From: Notamacropus eugenii
Lineage: Eukaryota; Chordata; Mammalia; Diprotodontia; Macropodidae
NCBI RefSeq assembly: GCF_028372415.1
Contig: NC_092875.1
Location: forward strand, 228,445,136-228,509,135
Length of the DNA: 64,000 nucleotides
Reading direction: 5' to 3'
Shown: positions 1 through 21,590 of the stretch, piece by piece
How positions within the stretch are numbered: the first letter of the stretch is position 1
How the letters are laid out: every line of letters begins with the position of its first letter
The notes under the pieces: generated by a model
What the model was told of the DNA's origin: nothing
Seen by the model: the letters and a program-made list of their open reading frames with translations, nothing else
The model's database searches: none
Position numbers and translations under genes: made by a program

Positions 1-10217
<10,217 letters not shown>

Positions 10218-10313
10218 CTTGCTCAGTGATTTGAATTTAAAGCTTTAGTTCATCAATGAAAGCTGCAAAACACAAATATTTTATGTTAAATATGCGTAAT
10301 GAATAAAGACTCT

Positions 10314-13300
10314 GGAGGTGGAGGCAAGATGGCAGATTAGAGGCAGCAACCCAGGTGAATTCTCTCAACATTCCCCTCTATACAACTTTAAAGTAATACC
10401 TCAAATCAAATTCTGGAGTGAAAGAGCCAACAAGTAAAGGTAAGACACTTTTCTGGCCTAAGAAAATCAAGGAGGGTTGGTGGAGTGCTCTATCACACTG
10501 GAGTAGACACCTGTTCAGGGTGTGACAGCAGCCACAGAAGCAGCAGCTTCAGGAACTCTCAACCCAGAGACAGTAAGAAGACTGGACAACTGGTCAGAAA
10601 GAGATTACAGGAGACCTCATGCAGGTACTCATACATACACAGTTCTGGGTAGAGAAAAATGCTTGTGGTCAATCAATAGAGAGCAGGGGCACTGGTCACA
10701 ATTCGAGTCAAGAAGAGCAATAGTATTTGAGACTGCAGGACAGCAAAGGCCTTCCTAAGTAAAAGATGAGAGTACAAACCAGGAGAACAGTGAGCACGCT
10801 TCTATCCAGATCATACTATCTTAGAAGTACTGAAAACTTGCAAATCATCAGAACTAGCTCTGAAAACAGTAGTGCAAAAAACCCTCAAGCTTGGGACAAT
10901 GTCTCTTCACCCTTAGGTGAGTAGAGCCCAACTTCAACGTAAAGTTCAAAGTTAAGAAACAGGCTGGGAGAATAAGAAAACAACAAAAAAAGAACTTAAA
11001 CATAAAAATCTACTATGGTGGCAAGGAAGACCAAGATGTATACTTGGAAGACAACACCACTGTGAAAACAGCTACAAGCAAAGCCTCAAATAAAAATGCT
11101 AATAAGAATTCCTGGGAAAGTTAAAGAGCTAAGTAAGGTACAGGAAAAACTGGTTTAAAAAATGAGAGTAATACAAGTAAATTATGGAAAGAGAATTAAC
11201 AGCTTGGCAAAAGAGGCACAAAAAAAAAAATTACTGAAGAACTCCTTGATAAGCAGAATAGGTCAAATGGAAAAGGAAGTACAAAAAATTCACTGAAGAA
11301 CAGAACTCCTTAAAAAGCAGAACTGGCCAAATAAAAAAAGAGGCACAAAAATTCACTGAAGAAAATGATTTCATAACAATTAGAATTGAGCAACTGGAAG
11401 CCAATGACTTCATGAGATATCAAAAACAACAAAAAAAGTCCAAAAGAATAAAATAAAAAATAGAAGAGAATGTGAAATATCTCATTGGAAAAACAAGTGA
11501 CCTAGAAAACAGATGGAGGAGAGATAATTTAAAAATTATTGGACTACCTGAAAGTTGTGATCAAAAAAAGAGTCTAGAATCATATTTCAAGAAATTATTT
11601 TTTTTAATGTCCCAATCTTAGATCCAGAGGATAAAACAGAAATTGAACAAATTCACCAATTTTCTCCTTAAAGGGATCCCAAAATGTAAATTCACAGGTA
11701 TATTATAGCCAAATTCCAGATATCCCAGGTAAAGGAGAAAACATTGCAAGCAGCTAGAAAACAGTGGAGGGAAAATGAGAGCGCGAGGAAGAAGTGGGGT
11801 GGTCAAGCAATTCTTAAACTTCACTCTCATCGAAACTGACTGAAAAAGTTAAGATATATATAGAGGCACTCAGCTGGGTTTAGAAATCTCTTACCTAATA
11901 GCGAAATAGAAGAAGGAAGTTAAGAGAAAGTGAGGGCCAGGGACTGCAAATCATAAAAGGGAGGGCAGCAGATTAAGGGAGGCAGTGGTTAGAAGCAAAA
12001 TAGTCTTTTTAAGGAGGGACAAGATAAAAACACAGAGATAAGAATAAACAGAAAAACATAGGATGAAGAGAAATACACAGTAATCATAACTTCCTATGTG
12101 AATGGGATGAGCTAACCCACAGAACAGAAGTAGACAGTAGAGGGGATTAGAAACCAGAATCTAACAATATGTTGTTTACAAGAGATACCTGAAACAGAAA
12201 CACACAAGGTAAAATATGGGGCTAGAGTAGTAATCTAACATGCTTCAGCTGATGTAAAAAAGGCAAGGGTAGCAACATGATCTCAGATAAAATAAAAGCA
12301 AAAATAGATCTAACAAAGAGATAATCAGGGAAACTACATTTTGCTAAAAGGTACCATAGACAAAGAAGAAATGCCAAAAATTTTTTTCAGCATTCTCTGA
12401 TACATGCCTTACTACTCAAATATATAGGGAACTGAGTCGAATTCATAAAAATAAGAGACATTCTCTGATGGGGTGCTTGTCCTTGGATCCCAATTCTAAA
12501 AATCACATTTTTCTCTAAAAATCACATTTCTCCCTAGCCTCAAAACACTATCCCAGGCAGTTTCTCTCCAGCCCAAGGACATAGTCTACCCTAGCAACAA
12601 TGGCTATCTCCCTTCCTGATATAGTAGCCAGTTGCACCTATAGAATCTATTAGTTTGAACCAGCTGTGTACTGGCTGAACTGGCTGTGTACTGGATCATA
12701 ACAATGTTTACTACTCACTGACCAATCATTTGTATCCTAGACTTAGACATACGTATACTCCCTAACATTTACCTTGTCTAACAAGATATCCATGAGAGCA
12801 GCCTGGTATTACTTAGTCTTAACTGTCAGTAGACCTAGTAATGTTTCAGGCCTAAAACCACACCTCCAAGTAGCCCTACCTTGGGCTATTTCCAGATGAA
12901 TTCTGAGCAAAATACCTGTGCAGCAGATACTAAAAGCGCATGTTCTTTTAAGAACTAACCACTCTTTAACCACTCCCTAATTCCACCCTGAATCACCTAG
13001 TTGGAAAATTTGACACGTTTTACTACAGAATATCCCATATAAACTCTACCTGTACCCCTCTAAGGTTGCAGGTTCCCTAAAAACTCTTGCCCACTGAAAA
13101 GCGTAGTAAATGTTTACCACCTTGACCTCAACAATGCTTGAGTCTGTGAATTCTTTTCCAGAAGGTCCATGCAGGGAACTTCAGCCTTAGGGTTCCTGTA
13201 CCCCTATCACTCCAGCCATCATCATTCCACAATAGAGAAATGGTCAAAAGTTAGGAACAAGCAATTTTCAGAAATCAAAGCTGTCTATAGTCATGTGAAA

Positions 13301-14080
13301 AAATGCTCATCTAGGCAAATTAAAACAACTCGAATAAACCACCTCACACCTATTAGAAATAACAAATGCTTCAGGGCATGAGATAAAAATAGTTACATTA
13401 ATGAATTATCAGTGGAGTAATGAACTGGTCCAATTACTCTGGAGAACCATTTGGAACCATGCACAAAGGGATATGAAATTATGCATACCCTTTGACTCAG
13501 CAACAGTGCTATAAGGTCTCTACCCCAAAGAGATGAGAGAAAAAGGAAAACGATCTATATGTACAAAAATATCTATAGCCACTCTTTTTCTGATGGTAAA
13601 GAATTAAAAATTAAGGGGAAGCTAACCAACTGAGGAACAAGCTATGGCATGATTCTGATGGAGTACTGTTGTGAGCATAAGAAATGACAAGGAGAACAGT
13701 TTCAGAAAAACATGGCAAGACCTGTATGAACTGAGGCAAAATGAATTGAGAAGCATCAGGAAATCACTGCACACGGTAATATTGTAATGATGAACAACTA
13801 CGAACAACTTGGCTGTTCTGTTCAACAAAATGATTCAAGACAACTCCAAAGGATTCATGATGAAAAAATGCTATTCACCTCTAATGAGAAAATTGATGAA
13901 CTCTGAGTGCAAACTGAAGTATAATTCCTTCACTTTAATTTTTTCTGGCAACATGGCTGATATGGAAATGTTTTACATGAGTTCAAATTTCTAATTTACA
14001 TTATATTGCTTGCCTTCTCAGTGTGTATGGGAAGGAGAGAATTTGGAACTCAAAATTTTTAAAGAATGCTAAAAAAATTG
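10314..14080 (+). mobile_element. L1 LINE with large internal deletion, split by an LTR
   Basis: The 5' end is GGAGGTGGAGGCAAGATGGC near 10314. ORF1-like coiled coil and RRM sequence (DLENRWRRDNLKIIGLPES) lie at about 11160-11700. An ORF2 endonuclease-domain piece follows at about 12090-12400, with in-frame traces of NQNLTICCLQE and GNYILLKGTIDKEEMP. Sequence then jumps to the ORF2 end and 3' UTR (13223-14080; for example LWRTIWNHAQRDMKLCI in decayed form). An LTR at 12466-13222 splits the junction. A possible 10-bp duplication AATGAATAAA lies at 10298-10307 and 14163-14172, the latter beyond an adjoining SINE fragment. No frame is intact. Confidence 0.78.
12466..13222 (+). mobile_element. 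Solo LTR inserted in the L1
   Basis: L1 sequence breaks after GACATTCTC and resumes with CATTCCACAATAGAG, the two flanks resembling each other (imperfect target duplication). The insert starts TGATGGGG, has a TATA-like CCATATAAACTC at about 13030 and a possible AGTAAA signal at about 13105. No internal retroviral sequence is present. Right boundary is accurate to a few bases. Confidence 0.6.
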
Positions 14081-14082
14081 TT

Positions 14083-14146
14083 GTTCAGTTGTTTCAGTCA
14101 CGTGCAACTCTTCATGACCCCATTTAGCATTTTCTTGGCACAAATA
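14083..14146 (-). repeat. SINE 3' fragment (RTE-type tail)
   Basis: TTGTTGTTCAGTTGTTTCAG and TGACCCCATTTAGCATTTTC match the antisense of the SINE tail seen fully at 54375-54640. It abuts the L1 3' end. Confidence 0.65.
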
Positions 14147-14414
14147 CCAAAATGATTTATAAAATGAATAAACTTTGACTGAAATAATTTTAAGCACTAG
14201 AGTTTATCCATTAATCTGGATTACTTAAGATCACTAAAAATAATTATAACAGGTGGTGAAAATACTCAAGAAATTTAGAAATAGATTAATGTCAATCATG
14301 TTTCTAAATCTGCTTAAAAAGACTAATACAAAGTACATATCCAACCATTATATAATATTGTTAGAAACAAAGAATACTTGATATTTAAATTTGATGAGTG
14401 ATCCACAGTATACA

Positions 14415-14542
14415 AAGTTTTAGTTCAAATCAACTATTGACAAAGCCCAACTTGTTACCTCTATAGTACCAAATTTAGAGGAAGTTTTATTCCTTAAAGC
14501 TAGTCTTTAGAAAGGAAGCAGAATTTTACAATGGTTTTAAAC
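14415..14542. repeat. Segment with a diverged copy at 20438-20564
   Basis: About 127 nt here, from AAGTTTTAGTTCAAATCAAC to GAATTTTACAATGGTTTTAAA, recur 6 kb to the right with about nine mismatches. I do not recognise it as a known repeat. Confidence 0.8.
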
Positions 14543-14799
14543 TAAAGTAGAAATCTGTATAAATAATGTATATGAAAATACTTTATAAACTGTAATGTTG
14601 TGCATAAAGTGAAATAGGAAACCAAAGGACTTTGGAGCTGGATCAGACATTTGTTATCTTAGAGATTACCAGTGGTTCCCAGCTTTTGAGTGAGAATATT
14701 ACAAGGAGTACACCAAGCATTATCATGATCTTGATTTAGTTTCAAAACATGCAGCATGACTCAGTTTAATACACAATTTCTAAAGACCAAACAAATAAC

Positions 14800-15190
14800 T
14801 GTTGAGGGCCAGGGTGGAGTGCGGTTGACAAGATCAGGATAGACCTTTGGGGAAACTGTTCTTTGAGACTGTGCTCATTATCATCTGGAATGGCTCTCCA
14901 TGCCACCACCTTCCCCCCCCCCCCCCCCCCCATGTTGCTGCCTCCTTGAGACATACAGGAGAATTACAGAAAACAAGGGATATGTAAAATAGATTACCTC
15001 TAGGCTCACAGTCTTTAAGACTGATTAAATCACTAGGGCAGGAGACAAGCAGAATGTCAGGTAGGCTTGCAGTTTCTGTCTATAAATACCCTGACCCTCA
15101 GATCAATAAACAGAGTTGGTCTTTCTTCTCCTGCATCTTTCTTCTTCACCACATCACCAAGCCGTGTAGGGACGCAGGCCATCCACTACA
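14800..15190 (+). repeat. 5' LTR of the provirus
   Basis: The 391-bp LTR starts TGTTGAGGGCC and ends CTACA. It has TATAAATA at 15081-15088 and the AATAAA poly(A) signal at 15105-15110. A run of 19 cytosines (14913-14931) is much longer than the C-rich stretch at the same place in the 3' LTR. Confidence 0.9.
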
Positions 15191-15192
15191 TC

Positions 15193-15210
15193 TGGTGCCC
15201 GACCAGGGAC
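15193..15210 (+). other. Retroviral primer-binding site, tRNA-Lys3 type
   Basis: TGGTGCCCGACCAGGGAC begins two bases after the 5' LTR, the standard position. A possible splice donor AAG|GTAAGG follows near 15290. Confidence 0.8.
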
Positions 15211-15443
15211 ATGATCCAGGAAAGGGACTTGTCTTTCGGTGATAATGGCCCCCTGGAAAGGAGCTCCAAGTTGTGACAAGGCAACTAAGGTAAGGGGAAG
15301 CCTCAAAGAACCCCTGCAGGGGCATTTCACTTTGTCCGAGGTTCACACAGGCACAGTAAAATCTCAGCAATTACAGGCTTATGCGGAGAGCTTACTATGT
15401 TAACAGAATTAAAAGGCAGATTCTGTTCATAAGAGGTTAACAA

Positions 15444-15840
15444 TGGGTCAGATACTTTTTAAGGGCAGAAACATTCAGGTAGAGGTGGTTGCAGAGAAGG
15501 AGGAAGGCCTCGGCTCCCACCACTGCCATTCCATACTCCTCCAGAAACCCCAGATCCCATTAACCCAGGAGGACTTGCAAGAGAATTCACCCCTCTGGAT
15601 TTTAAATTTTTAAAGGAATTAATACAAGAGGCAATCAATTATGGACCAAGTAATCCTTACATTCAATCTCTTCCAGACAGCATTTCTCAGACAGCCTTAT
15701 GCCCCACTGATTGGTGTAATTTAGATAAAACCACTCTTGAAGGAGATTACTTAATGTGGAAATTTGAATTTCACAAAGTATGCTTGGAACAAAGTAAAAG
15801 AAATCAAGCCATAGATCTAATTTGTGCAGAGGATTTCTGA
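15444..15840 (+). pseudogene. gag remnant (matrix start joined to capsid fragment)
   Basis: An ATG at 15444 opens MGQILFKGRN, the kind of myristoylation-type start seen in retroviral Gag. That frame stops within about 50 codons. In another frame, about 15582-15840 is open and contains FTPLDFKFLKEL and GDYLMWKFEF, which resemble the N-terminal capsid domain of betaretroviruses. The major homology region and zinc knuckles are absent, so most of Gag is deleted. It is a broken relic. Confidence 0.7.
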
Positions 15841-16880
15841 CAATCTTTTCTCGGTTTTTTGAATTCTTTCTTATTATCTGTATATGTATTCTGTCTCTAT
15901 GTTCTGAGTGTGTTTGTGTGTTAATCTCTTTCCTATGTTTTCTCTTTCCTTCCCTCTTGTCCCTTCTCTGATGACTGCAGCATCAGGGAGGTGTATGGGA
16001 GAAAGACAGAAACTAATCTTATATTGCTAAAGGCAGTTTCTGATAAGGTATACAAGGAAATAATACATGTGCAGTTTTAAGGAAAGCATAAAAGTTTTGG
16101 AAAGTTATTGGTAAAATTCTCTCTTTCTACCTTCTAACACAGGCCAGGTTGTGAAGGTGGAGAGAAAGACAAGAAGAAATCAGGGAAGCTTTTCCCTCAT
16201 ATCAGAGAGGCAGGCTGACTAGCATTTTAATTATCTCATGCCTCACCTAAAAGAGAAGTTTTTGTATAATGGGAAATAACCAAAAAGTAGTTATTCTGGT
16301 CATATAAACTCTCCAGTAGAATGGAGGGGACTTGACGCCACTGGATAGTTGTCCAGAAGTCTCTCTTACTTCAGCTGACAGATTCAAAAGCCCTCTCTTT
16401 CAAAGAAGTTCTTAAGGAGTGGACACAGAAGTAAAATTTACTTGAGTAAAAGTTAGAACCATTAAGATTTTTTTTTGCCCTGCAGTCCCAACTCATCATC
16501 CAGCTAGGACTACAGTGGATTGTAACTCTTATCATCCCAGATTAGATCAAGGGAAGAGAATGCTAAAGAATAGTAGGGAATTTAATTTACCCTCCCCGAG
16601 GGAAGGGGTTGGGTCACAGCAGTATGAGATCATAAGCCAACCAGCCCCTACACTTAGTAACCCCAGTCTTCTATTAATAATATTTATATGTGATGGTTTG
16701 GAAATGTAATTGATACCTAAGGTTCACTATTTGTGTTACTGTTGTGCTTCTAAAGTGTTACAGTCTTGTATTGCAAAAACTGAGTATATCTGTAATTATG
16801 TGTCCTAGGTCTGCTTTAATGCCTATCAAAAGTAAAGGCTGGTATCTGTCTGTATCTGATCAAACTTTTAATCAGTTAAT

Positions 16881-17135
16881 GTGAAAGTAAGACAGAAAAG
16901 ATGGATGAGTTGCATTATTTTAGGCATTATAAGCTTTGTGGCAGCATTGGCATCCTCTGTATCAATTGGTTTATCCGCTACATACAATTTAATGGATACT
17001 TTAAGGGAAACTATTGTGGTGGTGGGAAACAAAGTTGATGTTTTTGAAACAAGACTGTTCATAAGATGTGATTATAGGTTCATTTCTATTTGTGTTGCTC
17101 CTGTCCATTATAATACCACTACATATAATTTATAG
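16881..17135 (+). pseudogene. Candidate env transmembrane-subunit remnant
   Basis: An 84-codon open stretch has a basic RQKR followed by a long hydrophobic Ala/Ser/Gly/Ile segment and then a helix-like region. That order resembles the junction and fusion-peptide region of a retroviral transmembrane subunit. It lies in the env position just before the 3' LTR. The surface subunit and the rest of the transmembrane subunit are missing, so it is non-functional. The assignment is inference from position and hydrophobic pattern. Confidence 0.5.
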
Positions 17136-17335
17136 ATCAGGCCTCCAAGGGAAATCTTGACCCCAAGGAAGCTGTAAACGTAATTTGAGATTATGCTGCT
17201 AATACAAATCTCTTTGCATCCCTGTTCCATTGGCTCATATCTATCCTTTTGTTTCTCTGTATGGCCACCTATTCATAGGTGCACTTTTCAAACCCAAGTA
17301 CCTTACCTCCAGTTACAACAAAAGAAAGGGGGAAA

Positions 17336-17729
17336 TGCTGAGGGCCAGGGTGGAGTGTGGTTGACAAGATCAGGATAGACCTTTTGGGAAACTGTTCTTT
17401 GAGACTGTGCTTATTATCATCTGGAATTGCTCTCCAAGCTCCCCCTGCCCCCACCATGTTGCTGTCTCTTGTGAGACAAACAAGAGAATTACAGAAAACA
17501 AGGGATATGTAAAATAGATGCCCTCTAGGCTCACAGTCTTTAAGATAATACTGATTAAAACAATAGCGCAGAAGACAAGCAGGATGGATGTCAGGTAGGC
17601 TTGCAGTTTCTGTCTATAAATACCCTGACCCTCAGATCAAGATCAATAAACAGAGTTGGTCTTTCTTCTCCCACCTCCTGGGTCTTTATTCTTCACATCA
17701 CGGAGCCCTGTAGCAGGCCATCTACTACA
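17336..17729 (+). repeat. 3' LTR of the provirus
   Basis: The 394-bp LTR matches the 5' LTR along its length, with TATAAATA at 17615-17622 and AATAAA at 17645-17650. GATCAA is tandemly duplicated just before the poly(A) signal, unlike the 5' copy. Differences between the LTRs show the insertion is not recent. Confidence 0.9.
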
Positions 17730-18297
17730 AATAACATTCTTCACGTGAAAATGCACACTCACTTTTAAAAACATTACTAAATATATATTTACTTTTTATC
17801 ATGGATAATTGCACCTACCTTCTTCTGTGACCTGATTCTGCCCTCTCCTTCCTCTCCAGAACTAACAACTCTACTTTGCTATCCCAGGACCTCTTCCCTC
17901 TCTAGGTGACCTCACTAGCTCCCATAATTTTAATTCTAAGATAGCACCAAATCAATATACTCAATTCTCCCTCTATTCTAGTGCTATATCACTAACTACA
18001 TGCTAAGCATCTCAAACGCACAATGTCCACAACAGAACTCATTTCCCCCTAAATTCACCCCTCTATTCATCCTATTTTTGTTGAGGACCACAAAGATGTC
18101 ACTGTCAACTCTTCCTTGGTCTTCAACCCACATCTAATCACTTGCAAAGTTTTGTAGATTCAACTTCCAAGTTTCTTGTCCCATCTTTCCACCCACTGCA
18201 TACTGTATCCTCCCACTTCACCCTAGACTGCTTCATCTCGTACATCTTTCCATCTTCTGAACCTGACAAGCTTCCTGGCTCAAAACATTTCATTCTT

Positions 18298-20084
18298 GGG
18301 GCGGAGCCAAGATGGCGGAGTAGAAAGAGGCACATACACATAGCTCCGAACCCACAACCCATAGAACATCTACAAAGAAGTAGCAAAGTATGAACAACAA
18401 ATCAGCACCCTGCTAAAGGAGACCCAAAAAAATGCGGAAGAAAATAACACCCTGAAAAATAGACTAACTCAACTGGCAAAGGAGGTTCAAGAAGCCAAGG
18501 AGGAGAAGAATGCTTTCAAAAGCAGAATTAGCCAAATGGAAAAGGAGATTCAAAAGCTCACTGAAGAAAATAATTCTTTCAAAATTAGAATGGAACAGAT
18601 GGAGGCTAATGACTTTATGAAAAACCAAGAAATCATAAAACAAAACCAAAAGAATGAAAAAATGGAAGATAATGTGAAATATCTCATTGGAAAAACAACT
18701 GACCTGGAGAATAGATCCAGGAGAGACAATTTAAAAATTATGGGCCTACCTGAAAGCCAGGATCAAAAAAAGAGCCTAGACATCATCTTTCATGAAATTA
18801 TCAAGGAAAACTGCCCTGAGATTCTAGAACCAGAGGGCAAAATAAGTATTCAAGGAATCCACAGATCACCACCTGAAAGAGATCCAAAAAGAGAAACTCC
18901 TAGGAACATTGTGGCCAAATTCCAGAGTTCCCAGATCAAGGAGAAAATATTGCAAGCAGCTAGAAAGAAACAATTCAAGTATTGTGGAAATACAATCAGG
19001 ATAACACAAGATCTAGCAGCTTCCACATTAAGGGATCGAAGGGCGTGGAATAGGATATTCCAGAAGTCAAAGGAACTAGGACTAAAACCAAGAATCACCT
19101 ACCCAGAAAAACTGAATATAATACTTCAGGGGAAAAATTGGTCTTTCAATGAAATAGAGGACTTTCAAGCATTCTTGATGAAAAGACCAGAGCTGAAAAG
19201 AAAATCTGACTTTCAAACACAAGAATGAAGAGAAGCATGAAAAAGTAAATAGCAAAGAGAAGTCATAAGGGACTTTACAAAAGTTGAACTGTTTACATTC
19301 CTACATGGAAAGACAATATTTGTAACTCTTGAAACTATTCAGCATCTGGGTACAGGGTGGGATAACACACACACATGCACACGCACACGCACACACACAC
19401 ACACATGGAGACAGAGTGCACAGAGTGAACTGAAGAGGAGGGGATCATATCTTAAAAAAAAAAAATGAAATCAAGCAGTGAGAGAGAAATATATTGGGAG
19501 GAGAAAGGGAGAAATGGAATGGGGCAAATTATTGCTCATAAAAGAGGCAAGCAAAAGACTTTTTAGTGAAGGGAAAAAGAGGGGAGGTGAGAGAAAAACA
19601 TGAAGTTTACTCTCATCACATTCCACTAAAGGAAGGAATAAAATGCAGTCATTTTGGTATGAAAACCTATCTTACAATACAGGAAAGTGGGGGATAAGGG
19701 GATAAGCAGGGTGGGGGGGGATGATGGAAGGGAGGGCATGGGGAGGAGGGAGCAATTTGAGGTCAACACTCATGGGGAAGGACAGGATCAAAAGAGAGAA
19801 CAGAAGTAATGGGGGACAGGATAGGATGGAGGGAAATATAATTAGTTCTTACACAACACTACTGTTCTGGAAGTCATTTGCAAAACTACACAGATCTGGG
19901 CTATACTGAATTGCTTGCCTTCCTAAGGGAAGGGGTGGGGAGGGCAGATTGGCAGACAGGGGCAATTAGAACGCTCGGTGTTTTGGGGTGGGGGGAGGGG
20001 ACAAAAGGGGAGAAAATGTGGAACCCAAAATTTTGTGAAAATGAATGTTAAAAGTTAAATAAATTAATAAAACAAAAAAAAAAA
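18298..20084 (+). mobile_element. Short HAL1 with intact ORF1 C-terminal part and clear target duplication
   Basis: It starts GGGGCGGAGCCAAGATGGCG and ends in a poly(A) tract. The flanking duplication AAAACATTTCATTCTT (18282-18297) / AAAACATTTCATCCTT (20085-20100) matches 15 of 16. Most of the 5' UTR and the ORF1 start are deleted (join near 18380), so the element is only 1.79 kb. The 3' UTR has a CA repeat (about 19366-19405) and purine/G-rich blocks. No ORF2 is present; mobilisation would have depended on L1 enzymes. It is the best-preserved HAL1 in the window. Confidence 0.9.
18536..19228 (+). pseudogene. HAL1 ORF1p C-terminal two-thirds, open for 230 codons
   Basis: The frame is open from about 18364 (after an in-frame TAG) and has its first ATG at 18536. 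It encodes coiled-coil heptads (MEKEIQKLTEENNSFKIRME), an RRM-type segment (RRDNLKIMGLPES) and the C-terminal domain (TYPEKLNIILQG, DFQAFLMKRPELKRKS), ending at 19228. These are the RNA-binding parts of L1 ORF1p. The N-terminus is deleted, so it is not a full ORF1. Its lack of stops contrasts with the other three ORF1 relics. Confidence 0.8.
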
Positions 20085-20363
20085 AAAACATTTCATCCTT
20101 AGTCATCTTCTCTCCAGGACTAGGTACTCTCATCTCTTTTTCTCTGACTCAATCAACCCCAATATACACTGGACTAAGAGTTGGACTGTGCCTACTCCAA
20201 TTGCAACCACCCTGATGAAGGCCCTCATCAACCTTACAGCTAGACTATTACTAATGCAATACCCTGCCCATCTCTCCCCATTTCAACCCATCCTCCATTC
20301 AGCTTTCAAATTAATCTTCCTAAAACACAGGTCTGACAATACGTAATATCTAAACTCCAGGGG

Positions 20364-20641
20364 CTACCTATTAGCTCCAGGAACAAATATAAAATCCTTG
20401 GTTGGGGTTTTAAGGCTCTTGATGACTTTTGATGACGAAGTTTTAGTTCAAATCAACTACTAACAAAGCCTAATCTGTCACCTCTATAGCACCAAATTTA
20501 GAGGAAGTTTTATTCCTTAGAGCTAGTCTTTAGAAAGGAAGTAGAATTTTACAATGGTTTTAAAACATTTAAAAATCTACCTATTAGCTCCAGGAACAAA
20601 TATAAAATCCTTGGTTGTGCTTTTAGGGCTCTTGATAACTT
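20364..20641 (+). repeat. 65-nt direct repeats flanking a copied segment within L2
   Basis: The L2 stretch 20364-20428 (CTACCTATTAGCTCCAGG onward) is repeated at 20577-20641 with about four mismatches. Between them lies 20438-20564, a copy of 14415-14542. See the finding for the interpretation. Confidence 0.8.
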
Positions 20642-21337
20642 AACCCTGCCACCTTTCCAGTTTTCTACCTTTCTCCCCTCTCCTATGATCCAAGAAGACT
20701 GGCTTTGCTGCTCCTGAAATATGACAACCCAATCCCAAAACTGGGCATTTTCAAATGACTTTCTCCCATGCCTAAAATGCCTCATCATCTCTGGCCTCCT
20801 AGTTTTCACCCAGCTTCCTTCAAGTGACAGCTACAGTCCCATCTTCTGCAATAAATCTTTCCTAGCTCTCCTTAATCTTAATGCCTTCCTTGTGTTATTA
20901 ACTTCCAATTTACTGTGTGTATATCTTGTTCATATATAGTTTGCATGTTGTTTCTCCCATTAGACTGCAAGTTACCTGAGAGCAAGGTTTTCAGGTTTGG
21001 TTTGGTTCTCTATCTTTCAACTTTCTTTGTATCCCACGTTCAGCACAGCATCTGGCACATACAATGCGCTTAATAAATGCTAGTTTACTGACAGGTCCAC
21101 ATTACTGTCAGACATTTACCTGTTTCCAAGGTCATCCTCCCTCTTCTTTCAAATAATCCTGTCAATCCTCAACCCAGTCTTTCTTTATACTGGGAGATTT
21201 CAAATATGTATTGCAATCCTCTAAACTTTCTGGCCATTGAATTCATCAATCTCTTTCATGCTCATCTTCAAATAACCTTAGTCACCTACTTCTATCACCC
21301 ATAACCATGCTACCTTCACATTTTCAAACTCTGATAA

Positions 21338-21590
21338 GGCAATTAAGTGGCACAGTGGATTGAGCAAAAAACCTGAGTTCGAATCCCACATCTCAGACCT
21401 TTAACTAGAAGTGTAACCGACAGCAGGTCATATAATCTGTCAGTCTCAGTTTCAACTGTAAAATGGGGAAAATAATAACACCTACCTACCTCTTAAGAGT
21501 TGTTGTGAAGATCAACTAAGATATTTGTAAAGCACTTAGCACATAGTAACTAACACATACTAGGCATTTAATAAATGCTTATTTCCTCCT
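21338..21590 (+). repeat. MIR-family tRNA-derived SINE
   Basis: It has a tRNA-like head with a B-box-like GAGTTCGAATCCC, then AACTGTAAAATGGGG, TTGTGAAGATCAACTAAG and the tail GGCATTTAATAAATGCTTA. It is non-coding. Confidence 0.8.

Larger units (their letters stand above)
14800..17729 (+). mobile_element. Betaretrovirus-like endogenous provirus, internally deleted (ERVK-type)
   Basis: Two matching LTRs (14800-15190 and 17336-17729) flank 2.1 kb of internal sequence. A 6-bp duplication AATAAC (14794-14799, 17730-17735) borders the element. A primer-binding site TGGTGCCCGACCAGGGAC at 15193-15210 differs from the tRNA-Lys3 site at two positions, and a purine tract AAAAGAAAGGGGGAAA precedes the 3' LTR. 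Six-base duplications and lysine primers are typical of betaretroviruses. Internally there is a gag remnant, no recognisable protease, reverse transcriptase or integrase, and a short env remnant. The element cannot encode a working virus. Confidence 0.9.
17830..21092 (+). mobile_element. L2 LINE, 3' half, split by a HAL1
   Basis: The left part (about 17830-18297) has CACAATGTCCACAACAGAAC and CAACCCACATCTAATCACTT. The right part (20101-21092) has TTACAGCTAGACTATTACTA, GATCTTCC-like blocks, ATTAGACTGCAAGTTACCTG and the ending CATCTGGCACATACAATGCG plus TTAATAAATGC. These are familiar L2 blocks in the right order. HAL1 (18298-20084) splits it. The right part also carries the local duplication at 20364-20641. 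No intact frame is present. Confidence 0.75.

Noticed and set aside
15054-15370. Open frames across the provirus 5' LTR
   Set aside because: They lie in LTR, primer site and leader sequence; the real gag start is later, at 15444.
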